Assembly (NCBI GenBank): GCA_013822245.1
Contig: PNKE01000052.1
Coordinates: forward strand, 1-63,867
Origin: Candidatus Solibacter sp.
GTDB taxonomy: Bacteria > Acidobacteriota > Terriglobia > Bryobacterales > Bryobacteraceae
Reading direction: 5' to 3'
DNA length: 63,867 nucleotides
Below are positions 18,464 to 27,551 of this stretch, one piece after another. Under the pieces are notes generated by a model. That model was given only the letters and a program-made list of their open reading frames with translations. It ran no database searches and was not told where the DNA came from. Numbering within the stretch: the first letter of the stretch is position 1; each line of letters begins with the position of its first letter. Position numbers and translations under genes: made by a program.

Positions 18464-19396
18464 ATGGCGATGCCCGCGGGCCCAACCCCTGAAAGAAGGC
18501 GCAAGAGCCGGAACACCCGGATTCCTCCGGTTGAGGTGAAACTGCGCCCGCTCGACGGTACTGGCAACGGCTGGGTTTCGGCCGTGCTCGTCGACACGGC
18601 GGACGCCGGTATCGGCATCCAGGGCCGTTGGCCCATCGCCGTGGGCACGCTGGTGATGATCGAGGCCAGCGATGAGTTGACGTCGGCCATCGGCGCGTTT
18701 CCTCCTCGCGGGCGCATCGCCTGGTGCAGAAGGACCAACAGCGGGCTCTACCGTTGCGGCGTCGCCTACGATCTCCAAAACGCCGGCCGGGAAATGCCCG
18801 ACGCCCCGGCTGCCGCCGCCAGCGACACCGCGGCCGACCTTTACGAGATCCTGCAAGTCCATCCCAAGGCCCATGGCGACATGATCAACCGCGCCTACAG
18901 GCTGCTTGCCCAGATCTACCACCCCGACAACCAGGCCACCGGTGACGAGGTGAAGTTCAGAGAACTGGTGGCCGCCTATAAGACCCTCAGCAATGAGTCC
19001 GCCCGCGCCGCCTATGACCTGGCGCGCAACGAGTCGCTGAAGTCCATCTGGAACGTATTCAGGAACTCGCCGCCGGTCACCGGGCTGTCCGCCGAAAGAC
19101 GGAAACGCCAGGGCATTCTCGCCGCTTTGTTCCAGAAGCGGGCCGCCGAACCGCACACGCCCGCCATGAGCATCTTCGAACTCGAGGATGTGCTCAGCGT
19201 CAACCGCGAACATGTCGAGTTCACCCTCTGGTACCTCCGGGAACGACTCCTGGTCATCCGCTCGGACGACAACCGGTTCCAGATCACCGCGCCAGGCGTC
19301 GACGAACTGGAGAGGCTCGAATCGGAGTCCCAACCCGGATCCCGCTACTTCGACGGCCGCGAACCGCCCATGCTGCCCTCCGCGGGCAAGCCCTGA
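18464..19396 (+). CDS. PilZ-DnaJ-winged-helix fusion protein
   Basis: A 310-residue cytoplasmic protein with three recognisable parts. Residues about 10-115 look like a PilZ domain (start RRRKSRNTRIPP, then SAVLVDTADAGIGIQG, GRIAWCRRTNSGLYRCGVAY), which in other proteins binds cyclic di-GMP. Residues 125-185 are a J domain (LYEILQVHPKAHGDMINRAY, with the HPD tripeptide in QIYHPDNQATG), which would stimulate a DnaK-type ATPase. Residues 225-290 read as a small winged helix (IFELEDVLSVNREHVEF ... FQITAPGVDELERL). Start at 18464 or 18470. No dnaK or cyclic-di-GMP enzyme is adjacent. The role is unknown. Confidence 0.75.
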   Translation: MAMPAGPTPERRRKSRNTRIPPVEVKLRPLDGTGNGWVSAVLVDTADAGIGIQGRWPIAVGTLVMIEASDELTSAIGAFPPRGRIAWCRRTNSGLYRCGVAYDLQNAGREMPDAPAAAASDTAADLYEILQVHPKAHGDMINRAYRLLAQIYHPDNQATGDEVKFRELVAAYKTLSNESARAAYDLARNESLKSIWNVFRNSPPVTGLSAERRKRQGILAALFQKRAAEPHTPAMSIFELEDVLSVNREHVEFTLWYLRERLLVIRSDDNRFQITAPGVDELERLESESQPGSRYFDGREPPMLPSAGKP

Positions 19397-19540
19397 CCGT
19401 CTGCTCCTCAATCGCGCTCGACGGCATCGTCTCCGCGGCGCGCTTCACCCCCGGCATAAAACTGCGCCGCGCCGCCGACGCCCACTCCCCGCATCCTGCG
19501 CCACCCGGCTCGCGGGACTTCCATCACGGCCTGCGGGCGA

Positions 19541-20863
19541 TCAGGCGGTCTTGCCGATATCGGCGGCCGAGGCGCGGATCTTCTGAATGGCCGATGCGAT
19601 CTGGTCCATATCCGGCCGCGGGCCGATCAGCATGTTCTGGGTGAACCAGACGGCCTCGGAGCAGAGTTTGTCGTTCTGCGGGCACAAATTCTGTTCGCGC
19701 CAGCGCTTCAGCGCCGCTTCGCCAAAGACGCGCTTGTAGTGACGCGACGAGATCACCTTATCCAGGAACGGCTCGCTGTTCAGCGGCGAGTAGCCCGGCG
19801 AAGCGGGGATGCCCTCGGCGCCGAGCGCCTTGAGAAACGCCGCCCGGCTCAAGCCGCTGAAGCCCTGTGGGTCGTAGCGCATCATGAACAGGTGCCAGGC
19901 GTTGCGCGTGCAGCCGGGGTAGAGCTTCTGCGGCCGGATGCCAGGTATCTCTTCCAGCAGCGATGTCAGGTAGGCCGCATTCTCGTCGCGGCGTTTGGAT
20001 TGCGATTCGAGGCGCCGCATCTGGGTTGTCAGCAGCGAGCTCTGAAACTCGGTGAGGCGCAGATTCGCTCCGTTCAGCGCATAGCCGGCCAGCGTCATGG
20101 TGCCGCCGCGGCGGGCGCGGCCGTTGCCATGGAAGGCGTAGGCGCGGTCGTAGAGGGCTTCGTTGCTGGTGATCAGGGCGCCGCCCTCGCCGGAGTTCAG
20201 GTTCTTCGACGCCTGGAAACTGAAAGTGCCGCAATCGCCCAGCGAGCCGGCCTTGCGGCCGCGCCATTCGCCGAGATGGGCCTGGCAGGCGTCTTCAACA
20301 ATGGGGATCTTGCGCCGCTTGCCAATGTCGAGGATGGTGTCGAGGTCGGCCGCGGCGCCGCCAAGATGGACGGGGACGATGGCGCGGGTGTTGGGCGTGA
20401 TGCGCGCTTCGATCTTGCGGGCGTCGATCTGGAAGGTCTCGATGTCGGAGTCAACGAAGACGGGCAGGGCGTGCTGGAGCAGGATGACGTTGAGGGTGGC
20501 GACAAAGGTGTAAGGCGGCAGGATCACTTCGTCGCCCGGCCCCACGTCCAGCGCGTTCATGGCGCAGATCAACGCGCTGGTGCCGTTGGCGGTGGCCAGG
20601 CAGTGTTTGGCGCCGGTCAGTGCGGCGTATTTCTCCTCCCACTGGCCCACGCGCTCGCCGGTGGTGCGGCCCCAGTGGCCGCTGTCAAGGACTTCAACGA
20701 TGCCGGCCTTGTCGGTTTCATCCCAGACCGGCCATGAGGCCCACGGCTGTTTTCTGACCGGCTCTCCGCCCAGCACGGCCGGGCGCGCCGTATCGGCGTT
20801 GAGGGCGGCGGGCAACGCGGCGGATGCCAGCAGGGTTCGGCGGGTCAGCTTCGTCGGTTCCAT
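19541..20863 (-). CDS. DegT/DnrJ/EryC1/StrS-family PLP aminotransferase with export leader
   Basis: A 440-residue sugar-aminotransferase-fold protein. The N-terminus (KLTRRTLLASAALPAALNADTA) looks like a Tat or Sec leader, which is unusual for this family. DSGHWGRTTG, LATANGTSALICAMNAL, GDEVILPPYTFVAT, EDACQAHLG and the PLP lysine in SFQASKNLNSGEGG (near 219) are all present, so it looks catalytically intact. Related exported DegT-like proteins are common in Acidobacteria and Planctomycetes next to sugar catabolism genes. It is divergent from the uracil-DNA glycosylase gene with a 56-bp spacer. Substrate unknown. Confidence 0.88.
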   Translation of the reverse strand: MEPTKLTRRTLLASAALPAALNADTARPAVLGGEPVRKQPWASWPVWDETDKAGIVEVLDSGHWGRTTGERVGQWEEKYAALTGAKHCLATANGTSALICAMNALDVGPGDEVILPPYTFVATLNVILLQHALPVFVDSDIETFQIDARKIEARITPNTRAIVPVHLGGAAADLDTILDIGKRRKIPIVEDACQAHLGEWRGRKAGSLGDCGTFSFQASKNLNSGEGGALITSNEALYDRAYAFHGNGRARRGGTMTLAGYALNGANLRLTEFQSSLLTTQMRRLESQSKRRDENAAYLTSLLEEIPGIRPQKLYPGCTRNAWHLFMMRYDPQGFSGLSRAAFLKALGAEGIPASPGYSPLNSEPFLDKVISSRHYKRVFGEAALKRWREQNLCPQNDKLCSEAVWFTQNMLIGPRPDMDQIASAIQKIRASAADIGKTA

Positions 20864-20919
20864 GGTTCATTATTGTACGCCTCGCGCGGCAGAGCCGGGT
20901 AGGAGCGGATCGGGGGAGA

Positions 20920-21606
20920 ATGAAGTGGATGCGGGATTCGCTTGCGGTGCTGAAGCGGGAAATCGAAGCCTGTGAACTATGCCCGCGGCTGCGGCAATGG
21001 TGCGAAGAAGTGGCCCGGACGAAACGGCGGGCCTACATGGACTGCGAATACTGGGGCAGGCCGGTGACGGGCTTCGGCGACGCGAATGCCCGCCTGCTGG
21101 TCATCGGGTTGGCGCCCGGTGCGCATGGGGCGAACCGGACGGGCAGGGTGTTCACGGGCGACTCATCGGGCGACTGGCTCTACATGGCGATGCACGAGGC
21201 GGGTTTCGCGAATCAGCCGCAATCGGTTTCCCGCAACGATGGTCTGATTCTGAACGGCGCCTGGGTGACGGCCTCGGTGCGGTGCGCGCCGCCGGACAAC
21301 AAACCGTCGCGCGAAGAGATTCTCACGTGCCGGCCTTACCTGGATCGCGAGATCGGATTGCTCCGGCAAGTGAAGGTGGTGGTCGCGCTGGGCCGCCTGG
21401 CGTTTGACAACTACCTGGCGCTGCTGCGCGGCCGCGGCCATGCGGTTGGCCGGTGCGACTTCGCGCACTGCAAGGTGCATGAGCTGGGCGAGGGACTGCC
21501 GGTGTTGATCAGTTCCTACCATCCGAGCCGGCAGAACACACAGACCCGACGGTTGACCAGGGAGATGCTCGGCAGCGTCTTCGAGCGCGCGCGCCAGATC
21601 CTGTAA
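20920..21606 (+). CDS. family 5 uracil-DNA glycosylase (UDGb)
   Basis: Removes uracil and other deaminated bases from DNA. The start at 20920 is chosen for the GGGGGAGA just upstream and the normal length of 228 residues. Four Fe-S cysteines are expected and visible (CELCPRLRQWC near 15-25, plus CRP and further Cys). Family 5 motifs: GLAPGAHGANRTGR (motif A, near 70) and SSYHPSRQNTQT (motif B, near 195). The A motif lacks the usual Asp or Asn of families 1 and 4, as expected for UDGb. It stands alone, divergent from the DegT-like gene. Confidence 0.93.
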   Translation: MKWMRDSLAVLKREIEACELCPRLRQWCEEVARTKRRAYMDCEYWGRPVTGFGDANARLLVIGLAPGAHGANRTGRVFTGDSSGDWLYMAMHEAGFANQPQSVSRNDGLILNGAWVTASVRCAPPDNKPSREEILTCRPYLDREIGLLRQVKVVVALGRLAFDNYLALLRGRGHAVGRCDFAHCKVHELGEGLPVLISSYHPSRQNTQTRRLTREMLGSVFERARQIL

Positions 21607-21644
21607 ATTCGCAGGCCACACCCGCGGGGGACTATGATTAAGGT

Positions 21645-21887
21645 ATGGCCCGTGGTTGGGAAAGTAAGGATGTGGAATCGCGCATCCAGGACGCCCAGGA
21701 CCGGCTGTCCGCCAAAGGAACGACACTGACCCCTGAACAACTGGCTCGAAACACAAAGATCCATCTGCTCGAACAACAGCAGAGACGCCTCATCACCGAG
21801 ATGCGCGATGCGACGACCGACAGGATGCTCGCCCTTCTGCGGCGGGAAATGGCCTGGGTTGAGGACCGCATCAAGGAACTTCAGTAG
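21645..21887 (+). CDS. small conserved-looking helical protein
   Basis: An 80-residue, highly charged, almost entirely helical ORF (MARGWESKDVESRIQDAQDR, then LEQQQRRLITEMRDATTDRM) that may form a coiled coil. I cannot name a family. It has a plausible start with AAGG just upstream and normal coding character, and sits 38 bp after the glycosylase gene, so it may share its transcript. Confidence 0.6.
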   Translation: MARGWESKDVESRIQDAQDRLSAKGTTLTPEQLARNTKIHLLEQQQRRLITEMRDATTDRMLALLRREMAWVEDRIKELQ

Positions 21888-21903
21888 CCCGCTTTGATAC
21901 TCT

Positions 21904-22113
21904 GTGCGTTTCATGCGCGAGAAGCTTGAAACGGACTTTGAGTTCACCGCGCTCGGCACAGACTGGCGCGCGGAGGTGCTGGCCGGTTTCACGACGTTCG
22001 TGACCATGGCCTACATCCTCTTCGTGAACCCGTCGATCCACGCCGGCGGGATGATGGGCGCGGCAGGTTCGTTCTCCGCAACGCTGCTCGAAGGCGCCAA
22101 AATGACGGTTTGA
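21904..22113 (+). pseudogene. NCS2-type purine permease, N-terminal fragment
   Basis: Only the first helix region of a xanthine/uracil/adenine permease remains (start GTG 21904 or ATG 21913). The segment WRAEVLAGFTTFVTMAYILF followed by VNPSI is the hallmark N-terminus of AzgA/PbuG permeases, which normally exceed 430 residues. Family-like sequence ends near AGGMMG (about 22055) and a stop comes at 22113. The rest of the gene is missing, replaced by sequence with no recognisable gene. It is a truncated remnant. Confidence 0.8.
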
Positions 22114-22597
22114 CATTGGCGAATAAAAGGCGACTCATCACAATAGAAGTTGTGTTGTCGGCAGCGACTCAGCTTCCTCATTCGCGTGGCCGACACGTTG
22201 GACGCCCGCGAACGGTAAACAAATCGGTGGCCGCAAGATGATCCTCCTTCGCTCACAAACGCACGAGGCGCTGAAGCAGGCGTTGAAAAACGCGGAGGTC
22301 GACTTGCATCCGCGCAAGTGGGCGGACAGCGTGCGCGGCCAAGAGAAATGCGGCCTTGATCCTTTCCTCGCGATACAGGACTACGGTTTCGGCACCGGAG
22401 GGTGTGGATGCTCCGCATGCGGGTGATGCGGTTCAAAGCGGCCCCTTCGTGGATGCACTGGAACGCGCGAAGGCGCCTCAGCACAACAGTGTCATCTCAA
22501 CAGGACGGACCGAACTGCGCCTAAACTCAAGCCGGACGCTCCAGCGGGCGCTTCAACGCATCTTGGCTGGGCATCAGAGTCGCGCGCCTCGGGCCGA
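22114..22597. other. 484-bp region with no recognisable gene
   Basis: Between the permease fragment and the acyltransferase gene lies DNA with only short ORFs on either strand, none with a recognisable motif. It is likely decayed or imported sequence. I see no inverted-repeat termini or target duplication. Confidence 0.5.
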
Positions 22598-23704
22598 TCA
22601 GAGCCTGACGTAGATTCGCTTCTTTTGCATGACCCAGGCCGCGGACGCGAAGAATGCCCAGAACAGAGCAAGACCCGCAACGCCTTCCGCCAGGGACAAC
22701 CGTTGCGGCTTAAACCGGCCCGCGACATCGAGGATCAAGTGCTGGGCGATGTAGATGACGAGGGGATTCAGGGCAACCGCCGCGAAGGTCGGGATCAGCA
22801 CGCCCCGACGGTCGCATAGCAGGTGGAAGCCGAGGAGTTGAAGATAGCAGAGTCCTGATGCCAAGAGCGGGAATGGGGCGGCCATGGTTCTTGCGGAGAG
22901 CGGCCAGGCCGCTTTGACCCCAGGCCATTCCATTTGCAGGAGAAGAGCGAGGGAGCACAGACCGATGCCCCAAACAACACAGGCGCCCACGAACTTCCTA
23001 TGGTTCCCGGCTGCGAGCAAGTCATAGGCATTCGCACCGAACAGAAGCATCATCACCCAGCTCAGCGGCCCCAGGGGACCGCCATTCAGACGGACGCGAA
23101 ACAGTTCTTCGCTGAAAGGCAGCAGCCTGACAAGGAGGGGTCTGTACTCAGGGTCACTCAGTGAAAACCGCCCGTGGATGGACCACTCGCCATAGCTGGT
23201 TAAACCGTGGATGCACTGGAATGCCGCAACAAAGGCGAAAGCGGCGGCGGTGCGTACACCGGGCCTCTTGTCAATCAGCATGATTGCCAGCAAGCCGGCC
23301 AGCCCGATGTCCATCAGCGCATCCCAGAGCCAGCCGGGATAAATGGCGAAGGCGATCAGTACCAGCAGAGAGAACCGTTTGGCCATCGAGCGGCGCACCG
23401 CCCAAGGATCGTGGGCCCGTGCGGTCCTCTTGAGCCAGGAGAGGCGCATGGCCATGCCGACAACAAAGACAAACAGCGGCGCGATGGAGTCAGCAAAGGT
23501 AAACCCGGTTTTATGATGGCTCAACTGATGGAGAAGAAGGCCGAAATACTCCTCCCATGGCGAGCCCGCCAGAGTGGGGCGCACCGGATCCAGAAAGATG
23601 TGTGTCGCGTTGACGATGACCATCCCAAAGATGGCGTACGCCCGGAGTTGATCGATCGAGACGAGCCGGCCGGAAGACCCGGTCTCAGCTTTGGCAGTAT
23701 TCAT
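22598..23704 (-). CDS. multi-pass membrane acyltransferase (HGSNAT/DUF418-like)
   Basis: A 368-residue polytopic membrane protein with about ten hydrophobic segments. The opening RLVSIDQLRAYAIFGMVIVN matches the signature of the heparan-alpha-glucosaminide N-acetyltransferase/YeiB superfamily, which moves acyl groups across the membrane to sugars. The His pair (HQLSHH near residue 60) and GFTFADSIAPLFVFVVGMAM, where the family has FxDxxxPxFLF, support this. It lies between a truncated permease and a transposase fragment, so it may be a recent acquisition. Its own substrate is unknown. Confidence 0.75.
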   Translation of the reverse strand: MNTAKAETGSSGRLVSIDQLRAYAIFGMVIVNATHIFLDPVRPTLAGSPWEEYFGLLLHQLSHHKTGFTFADSIAPLFVFVVGMAMRLSWLKRTARAHDPWAVRRSMAKRFSLLVLIAFAIYPGWLWDALMDIGLAGLLAIMLIDKRPGVRTAAAFAFVAAFQCIHGLTSYGEWSIHGRFSLSDPEYRPLLVRLLPFSEELFRVRLNGGPLGPLSWVMMLLFGANAYDLLAAGNHRKFVGACVVWGIGLCSLALLLQMEWPGVKAAWPLSARTMAAPFPLLASGLCYLQLLGFHLLCDRRGVLIPTFAAVALNPLVIYIAQHLILDVAGRFKPQRLSLAEGVAGLALFWAFFASAAWVMQKKRIYVRL

Positions 23705-23716
23705 GTGGCCCGACGG

Positions 23717-24315
23717 TGTCCCGCATTTAGTTGAAGGTTGCTTCGGCGGGCTTCATTGATCTTACGCCACCCGTTCTGTCCTTGGGGGTGTTGGCCGGTT
23801 TCACGGCGGGGGATGGCGGCCGTCAATCGCCGGAAGCGCGTCCCGGCCAGCAGCCAGGCCGATGCGGCCCAGCGCCCGGCCATGTCCTGGTCCCGCCAGC
23901 GGGTCAAGTTCGCGGTCTTCTTCTGGACGCCGGCTTGCGGGCTTTCGATGATGTTGGCCGGCGCCGGGCACTTGCGCGGCGATGGCGGGATGTTCAACCT
24001 TTGCAGCGTGAACATTGCGGCCAAGCCCTCCCTCAAGCTGCGCGCGGCCGATTCGCAGTTCGACACCAGAAACCGCGCCAACTGCTCCAGGCGCTTTTCA
24101 CCCTCTTCGGCCGTGCGCGGGTTCCAGGCCGCGCGCATCAGGTGCGCCGCCTGAGCCTGCTGGTCCTTCGGCAACTCCTCGATCGCGTTGCGCAGCTTGT
24201 GGTTGCGGCAGCGCCGGATGGCCGCCGAAGCCGCCATCCGTTCGGCGGCGGTATCTTTCGAGCCTGCGCGCGGTCCCTGGTCCGCCGCTCCGTTTCTGGC
24301 GACTCCGGCCAGCAC
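23717..24315 (-). pseudogene. IS256-type (mutator) transposase, C-terminal remnant
   Basis: The reading frame has the C-terminal half of an IS256-family DDE transposase: IRRCRNHKLRNAIEELPKDQ, then WNPRTAEEGEKRLEQLA, NIIESPQAGVQKKT and TRWRDQDMAGRWAASAWL. The N-terminal half with the first catalytic acids is absent (frame begins abruptly near 24315) and the C-terminus reads into unrelated sequence. The element is dead. Together with the broken permease upstream it marks a site of past transposition. Confidence 0.75.
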
Positions 24316-24351
24316 AATCTTGAAACAAGAGTTAGACTAAGATGAATCGCG

Positions 24352-24717
24352 ATGGAAGGGAATCTCCACCTGAGCCTGGCCGCGGGAATCATCCTGTCGT
24401 TCCTGCAGGCTCCCTTTCTGCACATACACGATGGGGATGGAGGCCAGCGGCATGCTCATGGTTTCGCGCATGCGCACTGGCTGACCGGGGATGGATCAGA
24501 CGCAAGCGTAGCTTCGGAAGACGACATCGGCGAAGCACGCAAGCTGACCTGGATGCCTGGGGATGGCAATCCTCCCATCCGCATCGCCGCCGCGCCGCCG
24601 GATGAGTTAACGCTCCCTGAACCCTTCGCCGAAGCAGCACTCGTAACAGATTTCATTCCGTGCAGCCACGATCCACCGTGGCGGCCCGGCCTCAGATCCC
24701 GCGCTCCACCCGCCTAG
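24352..24717 (+). CDS. small His-rich exported protein at head of metal-efflux operon
   Basis: 121 residues: an N-terminal hydrophobic leader (LHLSLAAGIILSFLQAPF), then a His-rich loop (HIHDGDGGQRHAHGFAHAHW) and a Pro-rich C-terminus. I do not recognise a named family. Its position 76 bp before CzcCBA-type genes and the dense His/Asp stretch suggest periplasmic metal binding or buffering; this is an inference. There is no strong ribosome-binding site. Confidence 0.6.
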   Translation: MEGNLHLSLAAGIILSFLQAPFLHIHDGDGGQRHAHGFAHAHWLTGDGSDASVASEDDIGEARKLTWMPGDGNPPIRIAAAPPDELTLPEPFAEAALVTDFIPCSHDPPWRPGLRSRAPPA

Positions 24718-24793
24718 CCCACCCATCAGGCGCACTAATCGTGTGCGCAGTCTGCCGCAGCTTCCAATTGATTTGTCTTGATGAGGTGGCGCA

Positions 24794-26014
24794 ATGCATA
24801 TGCCGATCCGCGCCGCCACTTCAGCGTTGTGCATGGCGGCGTTTGCGACGCTATGTCCCGCGCAGGAGTGGACGGAATCCGTCGTAGTCCAGAAATTCCT
24901 TGAGCAGAGTCCCTTCGCCCGTGAGGCCAGAGCCCGATCCGCGGCAGTTCAGGCCGAGGCGAGAGGCAGGACGTTCTATTCGAATCCGAGCATCATTTAC
25001 AGCCGCGAAGGCGCGGGACTTACGGAGTTCCTTCAGGCGGAACAGGCGCTGCCGGTCAGCGGCCGGTTGAAGCTGCTCCGGCAGGCCGGAGGCTCCGCGG
25101 TCAGCGCCGCCGAGGCGGAGGGGGCCTTTGACATCTGGCAAGCGCGCACGAGCCTGAGGCTGGCGTTCTATCAAACGCTGGCGGCCCAGCGGCGCGAAGT
25201 GGTCATCGCCGGGGGGCTGAAGGAGATCGAGGGCGCCATCCAAGTGCTCCGGGACCGCGAGCGCGAGGGAGAAGGCTCGAGGTATGACCGCCTGCGGACC
25301 GAGCGCGAACGGGCCGAGTTGCTCGCTGAACTGGCTCTTGTTCGCGCCGAGGCCGAGTTGGAGCGCTCCCGTCTGCAAGCGTTTCTCCCCGAAGGCACGC
25401 GGATCACCGCACTCTCGGGGCGGCTGGAAACCAGTCTAGACGCCGTTGACGAAACTGGCCTGGTCAGCAGAGCGCTGGGCGCGCGCGACGACTATCGCGC
25501 CGAGCAACGCCGTCTCGAACAGTTCCGTCTGGAAGAACGAGCCGCCAGCCGGTTGAAGATCCCCGAGCCTGTCGTTCTCGCCGGATACAAGCGGGCCGAT
25601 GTTGGCCAGAACCGCATCGCCAGCGGCGGCGTGGTGGGCGTCTCCATCCCCCTACCGGTGTTCAACAAGGGCCAGGCCGAGGTGGCGCGATTCTCGGCCG
25701 AGCAGGAGCGCGTCACGGCGCGGATGCAGATTCTCGCCCAACGGATTCGCGCGGCCGTCGAAGGATACGCGCGGGCGTTCAACGTGCGGGTTGAGGCTCG
25801 CGGCCGCTACCGCAAGGAACTGGCGGACGGCGGTCAGGAACTGGTGAAGATCGCAACGGCCGGCTACCAGGAAGGCGAGATTGGAATACTCCAGTTGCTG
25901 GACGCCTACAGGGCGCAGCGGCAGGCCCAACTGCGGATGCTGGAGATCGAAGCGGCGGTCAAGCAAGCGCAGATCGAATTGGAACGAGTTGTGGGAGAGG
26001 AGCTTGGCAGATGA
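24794..26014 (+). CDS. CzcC/TolC-type outer-membrane efflux protein
   Basis: The outer-membrane channel of the RND metal-efflux complex; 406 residues. A leader (about 1-25) precedes two long alpha-helical repeats typical of the TolC family, with the characteristic start of a repeat at VVQKFLEQSPFAREARARSA and the late YQEGEIGILQLLDAYRAQR. GAGGTGG lies upstream of ATG 24794; a second ATG at 24800 is possible. The stop overlaps the adaptor start by ATGA (26011), so the operon is translationally coupled. Confidence 0.9.
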   Translation: MHMPIRAATSALCMAAFATLCPAQEWTESVVVQKFLEQSPFAREARARSAAVQAEARGRTFYSNPSIIYSREGAGLTEFLQAEQALPVSGRLKLLRQAGGSAVSAAEAEGAFDIWQARTSLRLAFYQTLAAQRREVVIAGGLKEIEGAIQVLRDREREGEGSRYDRLRTERERAELLAELALVRAEAELERSRLQAFLPEGTRITALSGRLETSLDAVDETGLVSRALGARDDYRAEQRRLEQFRLEERAASRLKIPEPVVLAGYKRADVGQNRIASGGVVGVSIPLPVFNKGQAEVARFSAEQERVTARMQILAQRIRAAVEGYARAFNVRVEARGRYRKELADGGQELVKIATAGYQEGEIGILQLLDAYRAQRQAQLRMLEIEAAVKQAQIELERVVGEELGR

Positions 26015-27540
26015 ACAGAGCATTGATTCTCGGTCTGGTGATCCTTACGGCCGGATGCCAGAGACAGGAACCCGGCGCACGGAAGGCGGCCGAGGCGGAG
26101 CCTCACCCGGAGAGCTACACGAACTGGACGCTCAAGACCGAACTTTTCGCGGAGTACGTGCCGCTGGTGGCCGGCAGGACGAGCCGTTTCGCGGTCCATC
26201 TCACGCGCCTGGACAGCTTCAAGCCGGTGGAGACGGGGAAGGTGGAGATCCGCTTGCAGCCGGCCGACGGCAGAGCACTGTCGTTCAGCGCGGGGGGCCC
26301 TTCGAGTCCGGGAATCTTCGGCGTCGACGTGAAGCCTGAAGCGGCAGGCCAATACCAGCTTTCGGTTCACGTCAACAGTGGCGGTCTCAACGATGTGCAC
26401 GAACTCGGCGAGATCGAAGTCTCGGCGACTACGGCCGCCGCCGTCCATGAACACGGCGCTGAAGCCGAGGAGAAGATCGCGTTTCTGAAAGAGCAGCAGT
26501 GGACGCTCGACTTCGCCACCGCCGTCATCGAAGACCGGCGGCTGCGCACCAGCATCCGCGCGCCCGCGGAAGTGCTTCCCCGTTCAGGAGGCGAGGCCGA
26601 GGTCACTGTACCGTTCGACGGACGGCTGGCCGGCTCGAATTTCCCGGTCATCGGAGCCCGAGTCAGGCAGGGCCAGACGCTGGCCAGCCTGCTGCCGCCG
26701 ACAAGCGCGCCAAGTGACATCTCGACGCTTGAGCTCGCACGAGAGGAGGCGTCGCTTGCGCTGCAACTGGCCCGCAAGGACCGCGAGCGCGCCGAGCGCC
26801 TGGTCCAATCGGGCGCCGCCCCGGCCAAGCGGCTCGACGAGGCGCGCACGTTCGAGGCGACCGTCGAAGCGCGGCTCCGCGCGGCGGATGCCCGCATCGC
26901 TCAATACGATGCGTCCAGTTCGGCCGAAGCGCATTCCGGAGGTGCGAGGCTTTTCGCCCTGCGTGCGCCGATCTCAGGCGTGGTGGTCGAAACGGGGGCA
27001 GCGCCCAATGCCAACGTCAAGGCCGGCGAGGTGCTGTTCAGGATCGTGGACGCGGATGCGGTCTACGTCTCGGCGGCGGTACCCGAGGCCGAATTGCCCC
27101 AGGTCCGCAACCTCACGGGCGCGGAGTTGGAGATCCCCGGCGCGGCCAGGCCGCGTGCGCTCAGCAGCCTTGTCTCGATCGGCCGCGTTGTTGATCCGCA
27201 ATCGCGGACGTTTCCCGTCATTTATCAATTCGACAACCGGGACCGGAGCGTCGCCATCCATCAGGCGATCCACGTCAGGCTGCTGAGCAAGCCGGCCGAT
27301 CTGGCCCCGGCAGCGCCTGAATCGGCGCTGGTGGACGACGGCGGACGCCCGGTTATCTTTGTGCAGTCGTCCGGTGAAGCGTTTGTGCGGAGGCCCGTTA
27401 GACTCGGCGTCCGCGAGGGCGGATACGTGCAGATCGTGGAAGGGGTCTTCCCCGGGGAACGCGTAGTGGTGAAAGGCGCGCACCTTGTGCGGCTTGCATC
27501 CATGTCCAGCCAGGTGCCCGCGCACGGGCATGTTCACTAG
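26011..27540 (+). CDS. CzcB-type RND periplasmic adaptor lipoprotein
   Basis: The membrane-fusion subunit linking the RND pump to the outer-membrane channel; 509 residues. A lipobox (LTAGC) near residue 16 indicates a lipoprotein. Residues 30-140 are an extra N-terminal beta domain (TELFAEYVPLVAGRTSRFAV) seen in some heavy-metal adaptors, ending in a short His-rich stretch (VHEHGAEAEEK). The HlyD/barrel-sandwich and alpha-hairpin core follows (150-400), then the membrane-proximal domain. The protein ends AHGHVH, another possible metal-binding tail. It overlaps the upstream gene by 4 nt and precedes the pump gene by 11 bp. Confidence 0.9.
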   Translation: MNRALILGLVILTAGCQRQEPGARKAAEAEPHPESYTNWTLKTELFAEYVPLVAGRTSRFAVHLTRLDSFKPVETGKVEIRLQPADGRALSFSAGGPSSPGIFGVDVKPEAAGQYQLSVHVNSGGLNDVHELGEIEVSATTAAAVHEHGAEAEEKIAFLKEQQWTLDFATAVIEDRRLRTSIRAPAEVLPRSGGEAEVTVPFDGRLAGSNFPVIGARVRQGQTLASLLPPTSAPSDISTLELAREEASLALQLARKDRERAERLVQSGAAPAKRLDEARTFEATVEARLRAADARIAQYDASSSAEAHSGGARLFALRAPISGVVVETGAAPNANVKAGEVLFRIVDADAVYVSAAVPEAELPQVRNLTGAELEIPGAARPRALSSLVSIGRVVDPQSRTFPVIYQFDNRDRSVAIHQAIHVRLLSKPADLAPAAPESALVDDGGRPVIFVQSSGEAFVRRPVRLGVREGGYVQIVEGVFPGERVVVKGAHLVRLASMSSQVPAHGHVH

Positions 27541-27551
27541 GGAGAGGTCCA

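Noticed and set aside
22238-22426. 62-codon ORF in the insertion scar
   Set aside because: No motif, no homology I recognise, and decayed surroundings.
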